From an uncultured Bacteroidota bacterium (GTDB lineage Bacteria > Bacteroidota > Bacteroidia > Chitinophagales > Chitinophagaceae): a stretch of DNA of 39,600 nt. The notes below the pieces were generated by a model. It saw nothing but the letters and a program-made list of their open reading frames with translations. It was not told where the DNA came from and did no database searches. Positions 1 to 8,804 of this stretch are shown here, one piece after another; the first letter of the stretch is position 1, and every line of letters begins with the position of its first letter. The stretch spans positions 1 to 39,600 of the forward strand of contig CAISOH010000309.1 in NCBI GenBank assembly GCA_903887005.1. The letters are read 5' to 3'. The translations under genes were made by a program, and so were the position numbers.

Positions 1-134
1 CTTATAATGAAAAAATAATGAAAAATCTGAAACAAAAATTAATTTGAAATGAAAATTTTAGAAATGTAAAGGACCCAAACATAAAATAAAATCACTCATA
101 TAATTTGTTTAGGAAAAATATGTAGTTTTTAGAG

Positions 135-305
135 ATGCCCAAAAGTATTAAGCTCAACCCAAATTATGAAATGGCTTATTACGAAAGAGGCATGATGAAA
201 ATAAAAATGGGACAGAAAGATAGTGGATGCCTTGATTTCAGTAAGTCGGGTGAGTTAGGCAGAAGTGATGTATATGATACAATTAAAAAATACTGCAACA
301 ATTAA
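135..305 (+). pseudogene. TPR protein C-terminal remnant
   Basis: A 56-codon frame reads MPKSIKLNPNYEMAYYERG and ends in IKKYCNN before a stop. The phrase LNPNYEMAYYERGMMKIKMG is a textbook tetratricopeptide helix pair, and GQKDSGCLDFSKSGELG is the kind of tail seen at the C-terminus of many Bacteroidota TPR proteins. Only about one and a half repeats remain. The in-frame codons just upstream hit a TAG at 123-125, and there is no ribosome binding site. I read this as the surviving 3' end of a larger, decayed TPR gene. The family call is firm; the decay is inferred. Confidence 0.6.
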
Positions 306-786
306 TTCGTTTTTTTTTTCAAAAGTATCCAATTGCCGCATGGTCTGTTTTCCTCTGAATGAAGAGCGGAATGAAAAATGAAATTGTACTTTACTTGTTG
401 TTTTCAAAGTAGTAATAAAAGCTGAATGATTAATGTCATTCTACTATCTGACTATCATCATAACTTTAATATTTATTCCATTCTATATTTATATGATGAA
501 ATATTAATAATTACTGTTTGAGAATAGTTCTGCAATGCCCGCTAAACTTTTGAAATAAATTGCATGTTTTAGTGTCGAATTAAAAGCCGATTTTCCATTC
601 TTGCCGCAGTGCAACTTTCAGTAAATGCTGAACTTCGCTTTTTTGATACAAAATGACAAGTTGTTTGTCTTGAATGCTGACCTGACGTTTTGCTTATAAA
701 TGGAAACCTCTGTAATAATGTTCTTCATTATCAAATCCAAGTCAAATTTTGTCAATAACTTGATGCCATAAATTAGATGTCGAATA

Positions 787-957
787 TTAACTTCAGACAA
801 AAAGACAAAGTGTAGTGAAAACGTCCAGCTTTTGTTCAGTTCTTTTTCTGCAAAAATTAAAATAATTAACTGACAATCAATATAAATGGCGATCTGAGAG
901 GAATAAAAAAAATGCTTGAAAAAACGTACGGTTTTTATTTTATGATAATATTAGAAT
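787..957 (+). repeat. Dispersed non-coding repeat, copy 1
   Basis: This stretch aligns along most of its length with 21897-22077. Shared blocks in the same order are TTCAGACAAAAA, AGTG.AGTG, AAAACGT.CAG, CAGTTCTTTTT, CAATCAATA, GAATAAA..AAAAAAT and TTTATGATAAT.TTA.AATCC. Neither copy has an open frame. A shorter, weaker match lies near 30180-30235. It may be an old mobile-element end or a structured RNA; I cannot tell which. Confidence 0.5.
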
Positions 958-1154
958 CCATGGCAGGGCAACAATCCAAGGGAAAGCTATTAGACGATGG
1001 GAGTCGGCGCTTTGATGCAGCTTTTGTGAATTTCTAAGAAGTATATTCTTTTTTTATCAACCTTAGTAACTAAGGAATTGTAAACTATTACATTGATTAT
1101 CAATAATAAATCCATTTTCAGCACCCTAAATTTTTTTTCAAATAGAATTGTGCA

Positions 1155-1182
1155 AATTGAGCCATTAAGCCATTGAGCCATT
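1155..1182. repeat. Short AGCCATT-type intergenic repeat
   Basis: The unit (TT)GAGCCATT/TTAAGCCATT is repeated three times in tandem. Related runs occur at 6384-6419, 26711-26745 and 26973-27003, always between genes and close to gene ends. It is a dispersed intergenic repeat of unknown role. Confidence 0.5.
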
Positions 1183-1188
1183 ATTTTT

Positions 1189-1728
1189 TTACTTCATTTT
1201 TATCTCCTTAATGCACTGAATATAATGCTGGATAGAATTTGCGCTGTCGGCAGCTACCATTTGATTATTTCCTGCAAGGCTGAATTTTACAATCTTTTTT
1301 GATGTAAAATCCTTTAGGTTCTTTTCTGTCAATGGAAAATCGAGGTACCAGACTGCAAGTGTACGATCATCCGACATGTCATGATTGATTCTTATAGCTT
1401 CGTCCACAATCCTGGATTTATCTTCAAATTCCACTGTTATAGCTTTGTCTTCTTTCTCTGTTTGCCCGCCATCTGCATTTTTCTGATAAATGCTGTCTAT
1501 GGAACCTTCAATCCGGAAGTTGAGAAAAAAGTTATCAAAACCAAATTCGGGGTCAGCGTTAAAATTCCTCGTTACCCTAAGTGATGGCTTATCTTTAACA
1601 TCGTATGGGGATGTATATTCAAACGTTTTTTTATCATCAAAAACTTCTTTTTTTATCAGTTTGCAATAGTCCTGGCCTTTGGCAGTTTGTAAAAAGGTGA
1701 ACATTAAGAGTATATAAACCAGCTTCAT
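1189..1728 (-). CDS. Secreted protein of unknown function
   Basis: A 179-residue protein with a cleavable-looking signal peptide (MKLVYILLMFTFLQTAKGQ, likely cut after residue 18). The mature part is hydrophilic and charged, with no membrane segment and no domain I recognise. It has only two cysteines after the signal (C22 and one near the C-terminus), so a single disulfide is possible. It lies about 150 bp downstream of the DUF5686 gene on the same strand, which is too far to call an operon. Probably periplasmic; function unknown. Confidence 0.65.
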   Translation of the reverse strand: MKLVYILLMFTFLQTAKGQDYCKLIKKEVFDDKKTFEYTSPYDVKDKPSLRVTRNFNADPEFGFDNFFLNFRIEGSIDSIYQKNADGGQTEKEDKAITVEFEDKSRIVDEAIRINHDMSDDRTLAVWYLDFPLTEKNLKDFTSKKIVKFSLAGNNQMVAADSANSIQHYIQCIKEIKMK

Positions 1729-1882
1729 AAAATGAGAGTTTAAATAAAAAAGTTTATTTCCACATTAAATATACTGAAATTATCATTGCTAATTACTTTT
1801 CCTGGCGAAGAGAGGAAAAACGAATGAATTTAAGCCGGTAATGCTCCAGATGTATTCAAATAAACTTCTTCATTGCTTTGAT

Positions 1883-4438
1883 TTACCACTCACTATGAGT
1901 AGGATTATTTTTAACTGTTGGTATTCCGGGTAAATTAAGCCCAAACCTCACACCTGAATTACGCCCCATATAACTATCCCATGATTGTACAAAGTCAACC
2001 CTTAAAAACCGGAATAATTTCCAGCCTATATTGTCTATACCAACAAATGCTTCTGTATAATAATCACCCTGACCTGCGTAAAAAGCATTACCTCCAAACA
2101 GCAGATAATATCTTGCCTGGCGAAGCAGGGGTATCTTATTACTTATTAAGCCCCGGAGATGGTATTCTATATGCGCTTCGCCATAAACAGGTTCTTTATT
2201 GCTGAAATCATAATACTGGGCAAACTGGAAACTTCGTAGGTATGGCGACGAAAGACCTATACCACGGTTGCCATAGAGGTGCATGAGGTCAGGTATTGAA
2301 ACATAAGTGGAATTTAAAAACCCACCTACGGCAAAATTATACTTCAGGCTGCCCAGTAACCGTAAATAAACCTCGTCCATTACATTAAAGCGCCACTTGT
2401 CGAAATCTGATACGCTGTTAAATATGCCGGGTATGCCTTTGTCGTATGTGAGCGTAAACCTCGGCCATGTGCTGCCATTGGCTACTTTATAATCGGGGTA
2501 TTGGGTATAAGTGATACCGGGTTTGAAAGATACGGACGCATAAATCAGTGCAGCATTGTTCTTTTCCCAGGCTGTTGCTGTCTGTAATAAATGCGGAGGG
2601 GTATTATTCGAATATCCATCCTGATTTCCCTTAATAATACTAAAATCAGTAGTGTTTTGAAGTGGCAGACGTTGCTCATAAGATGCTTTCAGCATCCAGC
2701 TAAGCCCATCGCCATAATTGCGCCCCACGAAGCAGGAAGCATCCCAACGTTCATATATTTTAAGGTCATTTTGCCGCACAAAAAGATCTGCATACGTATT
2801 ATACCATGGTAATACAGGGTTCTCCGGATTGTATTGATATACATACTTGCCACCCTCTGCCCCAACCATCCATTGCCGGCTTAAGAACGACTTGTCCTGC
2901 GCGAGGTAGTATAATCTTGCAACTGAATTAAAATGCAGGTTATTAAATCCATAACGTGCAGCAATATTACCCATTAAGAATTTACCGGTATCTAAGGTAT
3001 GCCGCCAATCCAGCCTGGGCGCTACATTGAATCCTTCCACAATATTATAGTTCACAATATTGTCCGTTCCCAAACCAAGAAGTAATGAATTGATTTTATA
3101 AGTATTTTTATATTTTTTACTGCTAAATGATAATCCGCTCAATAAAAAACTTAATGGTTTAATTTTATTTTTGGTCCTTCTGACCGAATCAATGTAAGCG
3201 GGCTCATTGATTTTTTTATAAATACTGTCTTTAACTATAAAGTCTCTTTTTTCGTCATTTTCCAAAGGTATGGGCCGGGACTCCTGCCAATAAGCAGAAT
3301 CTTTTTTATTAGAGGTCTTGTCATAAGCGCTTGTGACCTTGCCCCCGAAAATGGAATCAGGTATATTCTCGTTTGTTTTTTGGTTATTGTAAACAGTAAC
3401 AAAGTTCGCAGTAGCGTCAAATCCTAACATGTTGATCGTAAAATATTGTACCTGGCTTTTAATTACCCAATTGTCTTTCTGCAAGGGCAGGAACAATTGA
3501 ACTATCTGCATGGTATCAAAAATGTCAAGGCCTGATTTTTTAACTAAGTTTAGGTTCATGCTGTGAATCGCCCAATCTTCATCTACTATATATATAGTGC
3601 CGTTAAAGCATGGTTCAAAAGCCCTTTTTTGAATTACTTTTATTTTATAAATTGTATGCCCGTTTTCTTCGAACTTGCCCAATAATTTATACCTGTAATA
3701 TAAAAGTGCATTTTCGCTTATTGGAGAAATGAACCCCCGTGAACTCTGGCCTAATAACGCTACATTGTTATCATAAAAAGTTATTACCGGAGGGAATTTT
3801 GAAAATCCAAGCCCGCCGTTATTGCCACTTTCATGTACGGAATGAATCACCGTTTTTTGTTTGTTGTCCCTGGAATAATAATCAGCGTCTTCTTCCAACA
3901 GGTATAATACACCTTTACCCACGCTGTCAACAACAGTTTCTTCATCCTTTACCTTCTGCCCCATTATTTTATCAGGCATTTTGCGGGTGCGGATTACTCC
4001 TTTCAGGTAAATGGAAGTCTGGAATGATTTAACCTGTTCCAGGTGGAATTTTCTTTTCTTTATTGTGTTGCGGATGATTGGATATGCCGGATCTTCGGAA
4101 TTGACCCGAATAACTATTTCCTTCATCTCCAGGCTTTGGGCCTTCAAAACAAAAGTATGTTCTATGGTTTCATTGCCCTTCAATAAAAGATTGAATGAAC
4201 TTTGTTTATATCCTATATACTGGCATATTATTTTATACTTACCAGGTGCTATAGCCAATTCGAAATCTCCGTTACCGTTAGCATTAACGCCTATTGTAGA
4301 ACCTTCAACAAATACAGTTGCGTATGAAAGAGGTGCGCCTTTCGCATCAGTTACTTTGCCTTTCAAAACACCTGCAAAAAGATAGCATGGCACTAATAAG
4401 CAAAATAAAGGAAGCAGGTATTTATAATGTTTCATCAT
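1883..4438 (-). CDS. DUF5686 and carboxypeptidase-regulatory-like domain protein
   Basis: An 851-residue outer-membrane protein typical of Bacteroidota. Residues 1-22 form a signal peptide. Residues about 23-105 are a carboxypeptidase-D-regulatory-like beta-sandwich (GVLKGKVTDAKGAPLSYATV, ending with the GYKQ turn), the same module found at the N-terminus of SusC-type receptors. The rest matches the DUF5686 layout: a conserved N-terminal half (YPIIRNTIKKRKFH) and a long, aromatic-rich C-terminal part with beta-barrel-like strands. No TonB plug domain is present, so it is not a SusC receptor. The start ATG is followed by a second ATG; the distinction is trivial. The substrate is unknown. Confidence 0.85.
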   Translation of the reverse strand: MMKHYKYLLPLFCLLVPCYLFAGVLKGKVTDAKGAPLSYATVFVEGSTIGVNANGNGDFELAIAPGKYKIICQYIGYKQSSFNLLLKGNETIEHTFVLKAQSLEMKEIVIRVNSEDPAYPIIRNTIKKRKFHLEQVKSFQTSIYLKGVIRTRKMPDKIMGQKVKDEETVVDSVGKGVLYLLEEDADYYSRDNKQKTVIHSVHESGNNGGLGFSKFPPVITFYDNNVALLGQSSRGFISPISENALLYYRYKLLGKFEENGHTIYKIKVIQKRAFEPCFNGTIYIVDEDWAIHSMNLNLVKKSGLDIFDTMQIVQLFLPLQKDNWVIKSQVQYFTINMLGFDATANFVTVYNNQKTNENIPDSIFGGKVTSAYDKTSNKKDSAYWQESRPIPLENDEKRDFIVKDSIYKKINEPAYIDSVRRTKNKIKPLSFLLSGLSFSSKKYKNTYKINSLLLGLGTDNIVNYNIVEGFNVAPRLDWRHTLDTGKFLMGNIAARYGFNNLHFNSVARLYYLAQDKSFLSRQWMVGAEGGKYVYQYNPENPVLPWYNTYADLFVRQNDLKIYERWDASCFVGRNYGDGLSWMLKASYEQRLPLQNTTDFSIIKGNQDGYSNNTPPHLLQTATAWEKNNAALIYASVSFKPGITYTQYPDYKVANGSTWPRFTLTYDKGIPGIFNSVSDFDKWRFNVMDEVYLRLLGSLKYNFAVGGFLNSTYVSIPDLMHLYGNRGIGLSSPYLRSFQFAQYYDFSNKEPVYGEAHIEYHLRGLISNKIPLLRQARYYLLFGGNAFYAGQGDYYTEAFVGIDNIGWKLFRFLRVDFVQSWDSYMGRNSGVRFGLNLPGIPTVKNNPTHSEW

Positions 4439-4554
4439 TATTATTTATGCGGTGTATAGAGACGTGATGCCTGCGTCCCCGTATTCATGTTTTAATTCCC
4501 TAGTCTCAATATGAACATCGCATAATGACGTGGGCATCTTCCCGCTGCATTTTA

Positions 4555-5190
4555 CTAAAAAAGCCCGTGTAACTGAGCGTCTATCTTACGTACAACATCT
4601 GCAAGATCTTCTTCTTTATCGGCAAAATTACAGTGGTCAACATCTATTATCAAAAGAGGGCCGTCTTTATAGGCATCAATCCATTTGTTGTAAAATCCGT
4701 TCAGCCTTTTGAGGTAATCCAGCCTTAAGTTCTCTTCATAATCCCTTCCGCGTTTCTGTATCTGGTCCACGAGAGCAGGTACGGTAGCTTTAAGATAAAT
4801 AAGCAAATCAGGTGGCTTAATCAGCGATTTTAGATTGTGGAAAAAAGAAGTATAGTTTTCGAAATCGCGCTTGGTCATCAGTCCCATTTCAAACAGGTTG
4901 GGAGCGAAAATGTAGGCGTCCTCATAAATAGTACGGTCCTGTATCACAACCTCTTTACCTGCCCTTATTTCTATCAGGTTCTTTATACGGTTATTCAGAA
5001 AGTATATCTGCAGGTTGAATGACCATCGGCGCATGTCCTCATAAAAATCAACGAGGTATGGATTATGCTCCACGTCCTCATAATGAGGTTTCCATTTATA
5101 ATGCTTCGCCAGCATGCCTGTTAAAGTAGTTTTCCCGGAGCCAATGTTCCCGGCAACAGCTATATGCTTGGTAATAATTTTTGGAGGCAT
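4555..5190 (-). CDS. Deoxynucleoside kinase family protein
   Basis: A 211-residue P-loop kinase of the dNK/deoxyguanosine-kinase family, which phosphorylates deoxynucleosides in the salvage pathway. It has a Walker A motif GNIGSGKT (residues 14-21), the DRTIYED motif equivalent to the family's DRS signature, and an arginine-rich lid (KRGRDYEENLR). Length is normal for the bacterial enzymes. I place the start at the ATG at 5190; the frame runs five codons further to a TTG, but the ATG begins the conserved first strand at the usual distance. The preferred nucleoside cannot be read from the sequence. No operon partner is evident. Confidence 0.88.
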   Translation of the reverse strand: MPPKIITKHIAVAGNIGSGKTTLTGMLAKHYKWKPHYEDVEHNPYLVDFYEDMRRWSFNLQIYFLNNRIKNLIEIRAGKEVVIQDRTIYEDAYIFAPNLFEMGLMTKRDFENYTSFFHNLKSLIKPPDLLIYLKATVPALVDQIQKRGRDYEENLRLDYLKRLNGFYNKWIDAYKDGPLLIIDVDHCNFADKEEDLADVVRKIDAQLHGLF

Positions 5191-5366
5191 GGTTTGCAAA
5201 TTCAAAAATAAAAAGTAAAATTCAAAAGTAAGATAGAGAAAATAGGAGATAATGAGGGTAAATTAGCAATAAAAAAGTAAAAAGAAGCGCAAAAATGTAT
5301 TGTTTATCGATTGTATTCTGATTATCTGCATCACCAACTTTTAGGTTTTCACTTTTAAGTTTTCAA

Positions 5367-6365
5367 TTAATAATAATTAATCCCTATTAGTTTTCTGGCA
5401 CCCTCAATGGTAACAGAAGCGCTGGCACGCGCTTTTTCAGCGCCTTCCTTTAATATCATTCTCAGGGTAGTTTCGTCCTTTTGCAATTCCGTAGCATGTT
5501 CACGTATAGGGCGCACAAAGGCTGCCATATCTTCCGCGAGTTGTTTTTTCATATCCCCGTAGCGGATATTGCAATTGTTATACTGGCTGCGGTAGATATC
5601 TACAATTTCCTTCCTTGAAGCGAGGTGCATCAGCAGAAAAAGGTTTTGAATATAATCGGGCATTTCAGTGTTTGGAGCTATGGGGCCGGCATCTGTTTTG
5701 GCCTTCATTATTTTCTTCCTTATTGTATCATCACTATCACTCAGGTAGATGGTGTTGTTTTCATTTTCACTTTTGCTCATTTTCCCGCTTCCGTCAAGGC
5801 TCATGATCTTTACCGTATCATTATTAAATCTGAATACCTGCGGTTCAGGAAAAAAATTTCCATAGCGGTTATTAAACCGTACAGCGAAATTGCGGGCCAT
5901 TTCCAGGTGCTGTTCCTGGTCTTTACCAACGGGCACCTTCACAGCCCTGTGTATGAGTATGTCCGCTGCCATTAATACCGGGTAGGTGAGCAGGCCCGCA
6001 TTTACATTCTCTGGTTGTGTACGTACTTTCTCCTTGAATGTAGGTACTTTTTCCAGTTCCCCTACATAGGCTAACATATTCAGCATCAGGTATAGTTCGG
6101 GAATTTCCGGTACATCACTTTGTGCATAGAGCGCTACCTTATCAGGGTTAAGGCCGCTGGCAATATTTTCCGCCACTACGCGGAATACATTAGCCTTCAG
6201 GTCCTTAGGGTCGGGATGGGTGGTGAGGGAATGGTAATCCGCTACAAAAAAATAGCAGTCATAATTTTCCTGCATTAGCACATAATTCTGTATAGCGCCA
6301 AAATAATTACCGAGGTGTAAATGCCCTGTGGAGCGGATGCCGCTCACAACAATTTCCTTGCTCAT
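5367..6365 (-). CDS. trpS: Tryptophanyl-tRNA synthetase
   Basis: A 332-residue class I aminoacyl-tRNA synthetase that charges tRNA-Trp with tryptophan in the cytoplasm. The HIGH-type signature is GHLHLGN (residues 14-20) and the KMSKS loop is intact (residues 195-199, GSGKMSKS). The length matches bacterial TrpS. A Bacteroidota -7 element (TATCTTTG, minus strand) ends only four bases before the ATG, so the transcript may have almost no leader. The gene appears to be transcribed alone; the BlaR1-like gene downstream has its own terminator at 6470-6500. Confidence 0.95.
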   Translation of the reverse strand: MSKEIVVSGIRSTGHLHLGNYFGAIQNYVLMQENYDCYFFVADYHSLTTHPDPKDLKANVFRVVAENIASGLNPDKVALYAQSDVPEIPELYLMLNMLAYVGELEKVPTFKEKVRTQPENVNAGLLTYPVLMAADILIHRAVKVPVGKDQEQHLEMARNFAVRFNNRYGNFFPEPQVFRFNNDTVKIMSLDGSGKMSKSENENNTIYLSDSDDTIRKKIMKAKTDAGPIAPNTEMPDYIQNLFLLMHLASRKEIVDIYRSQYNNCNIRYGDMKKQLAEDMAAFVRPIREHATELQKDETTLRMILKEGAEKARASASVTIEGARKLIGINYY

Positions 6366-6369
6366 GGTG

Positions 6370-6377
6370 CAAAGATA
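6370..6377 (-). promoter_or_regulatory. Candidate -7 element of trpS
   Basis: The minus strand reads TATCTTTG, an exact TAnnTTTG match, four bases before the trpS start codon. No TTG lies at the ideal distance upstream, so only half of the promoter is recognisable. If used, the trpS mRNA would be nearly leaderless. Confidence 0.45.
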
Positions 6378-6383
6378 GTAGAA

Positions 6384-6419
6384 TGACTCAATAGCTTAAT
6401 GGCCCAATGGCTTAATTAA
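6384..6419. repeat. Short AGCCATT-type intergenic repeat
   Basis: Alternating ACTCAATAGCTTAATGGCCC and AATGGCTTAAT units, seen from the opposite strand relative to the run at 1155-1182. It lies just upstream of the trpS promoter element. Confidence 0.45.
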
Positions 6420-6469
6420 TGTGGAAATATGAAAATGTGGGGGGCAGAAATGATAGGCGTAAATAAAAA

Positions 6470-6500
6470 CTGCTGTGTTTCATGTGAAGAAACACAGCAG
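6470..6500 (-). terminator. Intrinsic terminator of the blaI-blaR1-like operon
   Basis: A perfect 12-bp stem, CTGCTGTGTTTC / GAAACACAGCAG, with a 7-base loop. On the minus strand the stem is followed by a run of five T. It sits about 50 bases past the stop codon of the M56 peptidase gene. Confidence 0.8.
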
Positions 6501-6548
6501 GATAATACCTGAAATAATGTTAGTGGGCAATTTCTTCTTTTCTTAGTA

Positions 6549-7871
6549 TTAATTATCAAGTTTAAATGTTATCGGCAGTATAAAGTAAACAGCTACTTTT
6601 TTACCATTCTGCTCTCCCGGTTTCCATTTGGGCATCATTTTTATTACCCTCAGCGCTTCAGTTGATAAAACTGCATCCGGAGAATGTAAAATAATTGGGT
6701 TGATTATATCCCCGTTTTCATTCACTATGAACTTAACAAATACTTTTCCCTGGATACTCATTTTCCGGGCAGATTCCGGGTATTTTATATTTTTTGACAA
6801 GAATTCAGAAAGGTCAGAATCGGCTTGTGGCATTTTTTCTACATGATCAAATACCGTTCTTTGCCTGTCAATATGTAGTTGTTTGGAAGGGTCTATGGTT
6901 GTATTAAACACCTTTGGTTTAGGCAGGTCGGTTCTTTCTTCTGTTAATTTAACTCTGGCAGTATCTGGTACACTAACAAACTCCATGGTTGTATCATTGG
7001 ACACTCCTTTTTTGTTTGGTTGAGGTTTACAACTTTGCAAATAAACGCCTGCGGCAAGTAAAGTCGTAGCGATTATTCCTGTTTTCAGCATAGCCATGCG
7101 CAACTTATTGCGGCTTATTGGTGATTTTTGCAACATCATAATTCTGCGTTTTAAGGGGTGATAAAAAAAAGTGTGAGATAAATAAAATTGGCTGGTACTG
7201 AATGTATCGTTTAGTAAGGTGGTGATATAGGATTCTTTGTTTTTTACTGCATAGGTGTCCGCCTGGAATTCATGAACAATTTTCAATTCCTTTAAAATGA
7301 TATATAGCATCAGATTTGGCCAAAAAACAGCCTGGAGCAGGCGAATAAACAGTATATCCCGGCTATGCTTTAGCCTGATGTGTGCTAACTCATGTTCAAA
7401 TATTGCGGGGTTTATTTCATTCCCGGGAAAGAATACGTAATTCAGAAAACTTCCTGGGCCTGTTTGGGTATCCAGAAGCACTTTTACACCGTTTAGTACC
7501 TCATATTTGTTCTTATTTACAAAGCGTCTGAAAATAATATACTGGATTGCAGTCCAACATAGTATTCCTAAGGAGACCAATACGTAGGTTGTTACAATTA
7601 TGTTACTCCAGTTATTATCAAAGTGATTCGCTGTGGCATTGTTTTTTGAGAAAACGGATACCTCCGGCAAAAGAATATTTAAAGCACCTGTATTTAATGG
7701 CATACTATTAAAGAATGCAGGTATTCTGATTAAGGGTATTATTAAAGGTAATGTCGCGCACAGCAACAAATACAATCGGTTCCAGTCATGAGATGCCCGG
7801 TTCTTTAGAATCAGTAAATACACAGCATATAACAATGCTGAATAAACGGTTACCTGGATTAAGTAGATCAT
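6549..7871 (-). CDS. M56/BlaR1-type membrane peptidase with TonB C-terminal domain
   Basis: A 440-residue protein. The N-terminal half has several membrane segments (about residues 1-22, 34-55, 88-115) and a cytoplasmic zinc-peptidase core with HELAH (160-164) and a downstream HEFQAD (200-205) supplying the third ligand, as in BlaR1/MecR1. A further membrane segment follows near 265-280. Residues about 350-438 form a TonB C-terminal domain (YPESARKMSIQGKVFVKFIV...). There is no penicillin-binding sensor domain, so the signal is not obviously a beta-lactam. In BlaR1 systems the peptidase promotes loss of the BlaI repressor; here the partner lies 6 bp upstream (7878-8258). The TonB fusion may link sensing to cell-envelope state, which is inference. 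Confidence 0.88.
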   Translation of the reverse strand: MIYLIQVTVYSALLYAVYLLILKNRASHDWNRLYLLLCATLPLIIPLIRIPAFFNSMPLNTGALNILLPEVSVFSKNNATANHFDNNWSNIIVTTYVLVSLGILCWTAIQYIIFRRFVNKNKYEVLNGVKVLLDTQTGPGSFLNYVFFPGNEINPAIFEHELAHIRLKHSRDILFIRLLQAVFWPNLMLYIILKELKIVHEFQADTYAVKNKESYITTLLNDTFSTSQFYLSHTFFYHPLKRRIMMLQKSPISRNKLRMAMLKTGIIATTLLAAGVYLQSCKPQPNKKGVSNDTTMEFVSVPDTARVKLTEERTDLPKPKVFNTTIDPSKQLHIDRQRTVFDHVEKMPQADSDLSEFLSKNIKYPESARKMSIQGKVFVKFIVNENGDIINPIILHSPDAVLSTEALRVIKMMPKWKPGEQNGKKVAVYFILPITFKLDN

Positions 7872-7877
7872 AGCATA

Positions 7878-8258
7878 CTATTTTTTAGGTTTATTATTTT
7901 TTAGTTCTTTCAATATGCCTTCCAGTTCTTCAATGCTTATGTCCTTTTCATTGGCAAAGAAAGACAGCATGTTTGCGTAAGATCCTTCAAAATATCCTTT
8001 CAGGAATTGCTTCATTGTTTTTTTAGTGTACTCGTCCTTTTTTACAAGCGGATAATAACGGTTGGATTTCCCGAAAGATTCGTAAGCCACAAATCCCTTA
8101 TCGGTAAGTATCTTTATAATAGTGCTTACAGTATTGTAATGTGGTTTAGGTTCGGGAAATTCGTCCACAATGTCTTTAACAAAGGCGTGTTCCATCTTCC
8201 AGAGTACCTGCATTATTTCTTCTTCGGCTTTGGTCAATGGCTTAAATGTTGTCTTCAT
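7878..8258 (-). CDS. BlaI/MecI-family transcriptional repressor
   Basis: A 126-residue winged-helix repressor. The N-terminal domain (LTKAEEEIMQVLW, then HYNTVSTIIKILTDKGFV) matches the BlaI/MecI/CopY DNA-binding fold, and the C-terminal helices would dimerise. In this family the repressor controls its own operon and is inactivated through the membrane peptidase encoded beside it. The peptidase gene starts 6 bp after the stop codon, so the two are co-transcribed. Three identical dyads at 8272-8325 lie directly upstream of the ATG and are the likely operators. The downstream target genes are unknown. Confidence 0.92.
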   Translation of the reverse strand: MKTTFKPLTKAEEEIMQVLWKMEHAFVKDIVDEFPEPKPHYNTVSTIIKILTDKGFVAYESFGKSNRYYPLVKKDEYTKKTMKQFLKGYFEGSYANMLSFFANEKDISIEELEGILKELKNNKPKK

Positions 8259-8271
8259 AAATGGTTGTTTA

Positions 8272-8325
8272 ACTAAATTTTTAGTAAATGTACTAATTAT
8301 TTAGTTTACAAACTAATAATTTAGT
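8272..8325. promoter_or_regulatory. Triple ACTAA-N4-TTAGT operator for BlaI-like repressor
   Basis: Three copies of the dyad ACTAA-N4-TTAGT occur at 8272-8285, 8292-8305 and 8312-8325. All three have perfect arms, and their centres are exactly 20 bp apart, two helical turns, so repressor dimers would bind one face of the DNA. The set lies between the blaI start (8258) and the divergent gene at 8402. Binding by this BlaI-like protein is inferred from position and family habit. Confidence 0.75.
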
Positions 8326-8345
8326 TAAAAGTTTAAAAAAAATAT

Positions 8346-8374
8346 TTTGTATAAATTTTACCGAAATATTTTTG
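8346..8374 (+). promoter_or_regulatory. Candidate promoter for the 8402 gene
   Basis: TTTG (8346-8349) and TATTTTTG (8367-8374) match the Bacteroidota -33 and -7 elements, but with 17 instead of about 19 bases between them. The start codon follows 27 bases later. The BlaI-like operators end 21 bases upstream, so co-regulation is possible. Confidence 0.4.
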
Positions 8375-8401
8375 ATAACTTTAATTTCAATTTCCTGACT
8401 T

Positions 8402-8740
8402 ATGTACACGTATGAAGTTAGCAAAAGCGAGAAAAAAATTTTGCGAAAGGCTATTGATACAGGCCTTCAAAACGACTATGTAGCAGCTATAAAAGACTTA
8501 GATGCTATCATTTCTAAGTGGAAAGAAAAGCAATTAGATAACCATGAAGCTTATGGCTCATTATACAAAGCAATGCATGATCATGATAAGCTTATAGCCC
8601 GCCGTTATGATGGGCTTTCCGGTTCCCATTACTTGAATCTTGTGGGAGTGCTGTATGCTGAAGATTCTGTCACAGATGCAGATCTGGAGGGTTTGCGGGA
8701 AGAAACCATGCAAAGGATCAGGATATTTAAGGAGCTTTGA
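8402..8740 (+). CDS. Small helical protein of unknown function
   Basis: A 112-residue soluble, charged, mostly helical protein with no signal peptide or membrane segment. I do not recognise the family. It is divergent from blaI and shares its intergenic region, including the three operator dyads, so it may be part of the same regulon. It ends 64 bp before a toxin-antitoxin pair that has its own candidate -7 element (TACCTTTG at 8771). Confidence 0.65.
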   Translation: MYTYEVSKSEKKILRKAIDTGLQNDYVAAIKDLDAIISKWKEKQLDNHEAYGSLYKAMHDHDKLIARRYDGLSGSHYLNLVGVLYAEDSVTDADLEGLREETMQRIRIFKEL

Positions 8741-8804
8741 TGAAGCGATTTTTTATTTTTTGAAAAGCAGTACCTTTGTACTAATATTGTAATGAGACGC
8801 TAAC

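Larger units (their letters stand above)
306..1188. other. Long AT-rich non-coding stretch
   Basis: No convincing gene is visible over nearly 900 bases. The short open frames here have low-complexity composition and no start signals. The stretch holds one copy of a dispersed non-coding repeat (787-957) and, at its right end, a short repeat of AGCCATT units (1155-1182). It is probably degraded sequence following the TPR remnant. Confidence 0.5.

Noticed and set aside
618-800. Minus-strand frame of 60 codons
   Set aside because: AT-rich, unpatterned sequence overlapping a dispersed repeat.
990-1181. Minus-strand frame of 63 codons
   Set aside because: It begins in the AGCCATT repeat and has low-complexity composition; no start signal.
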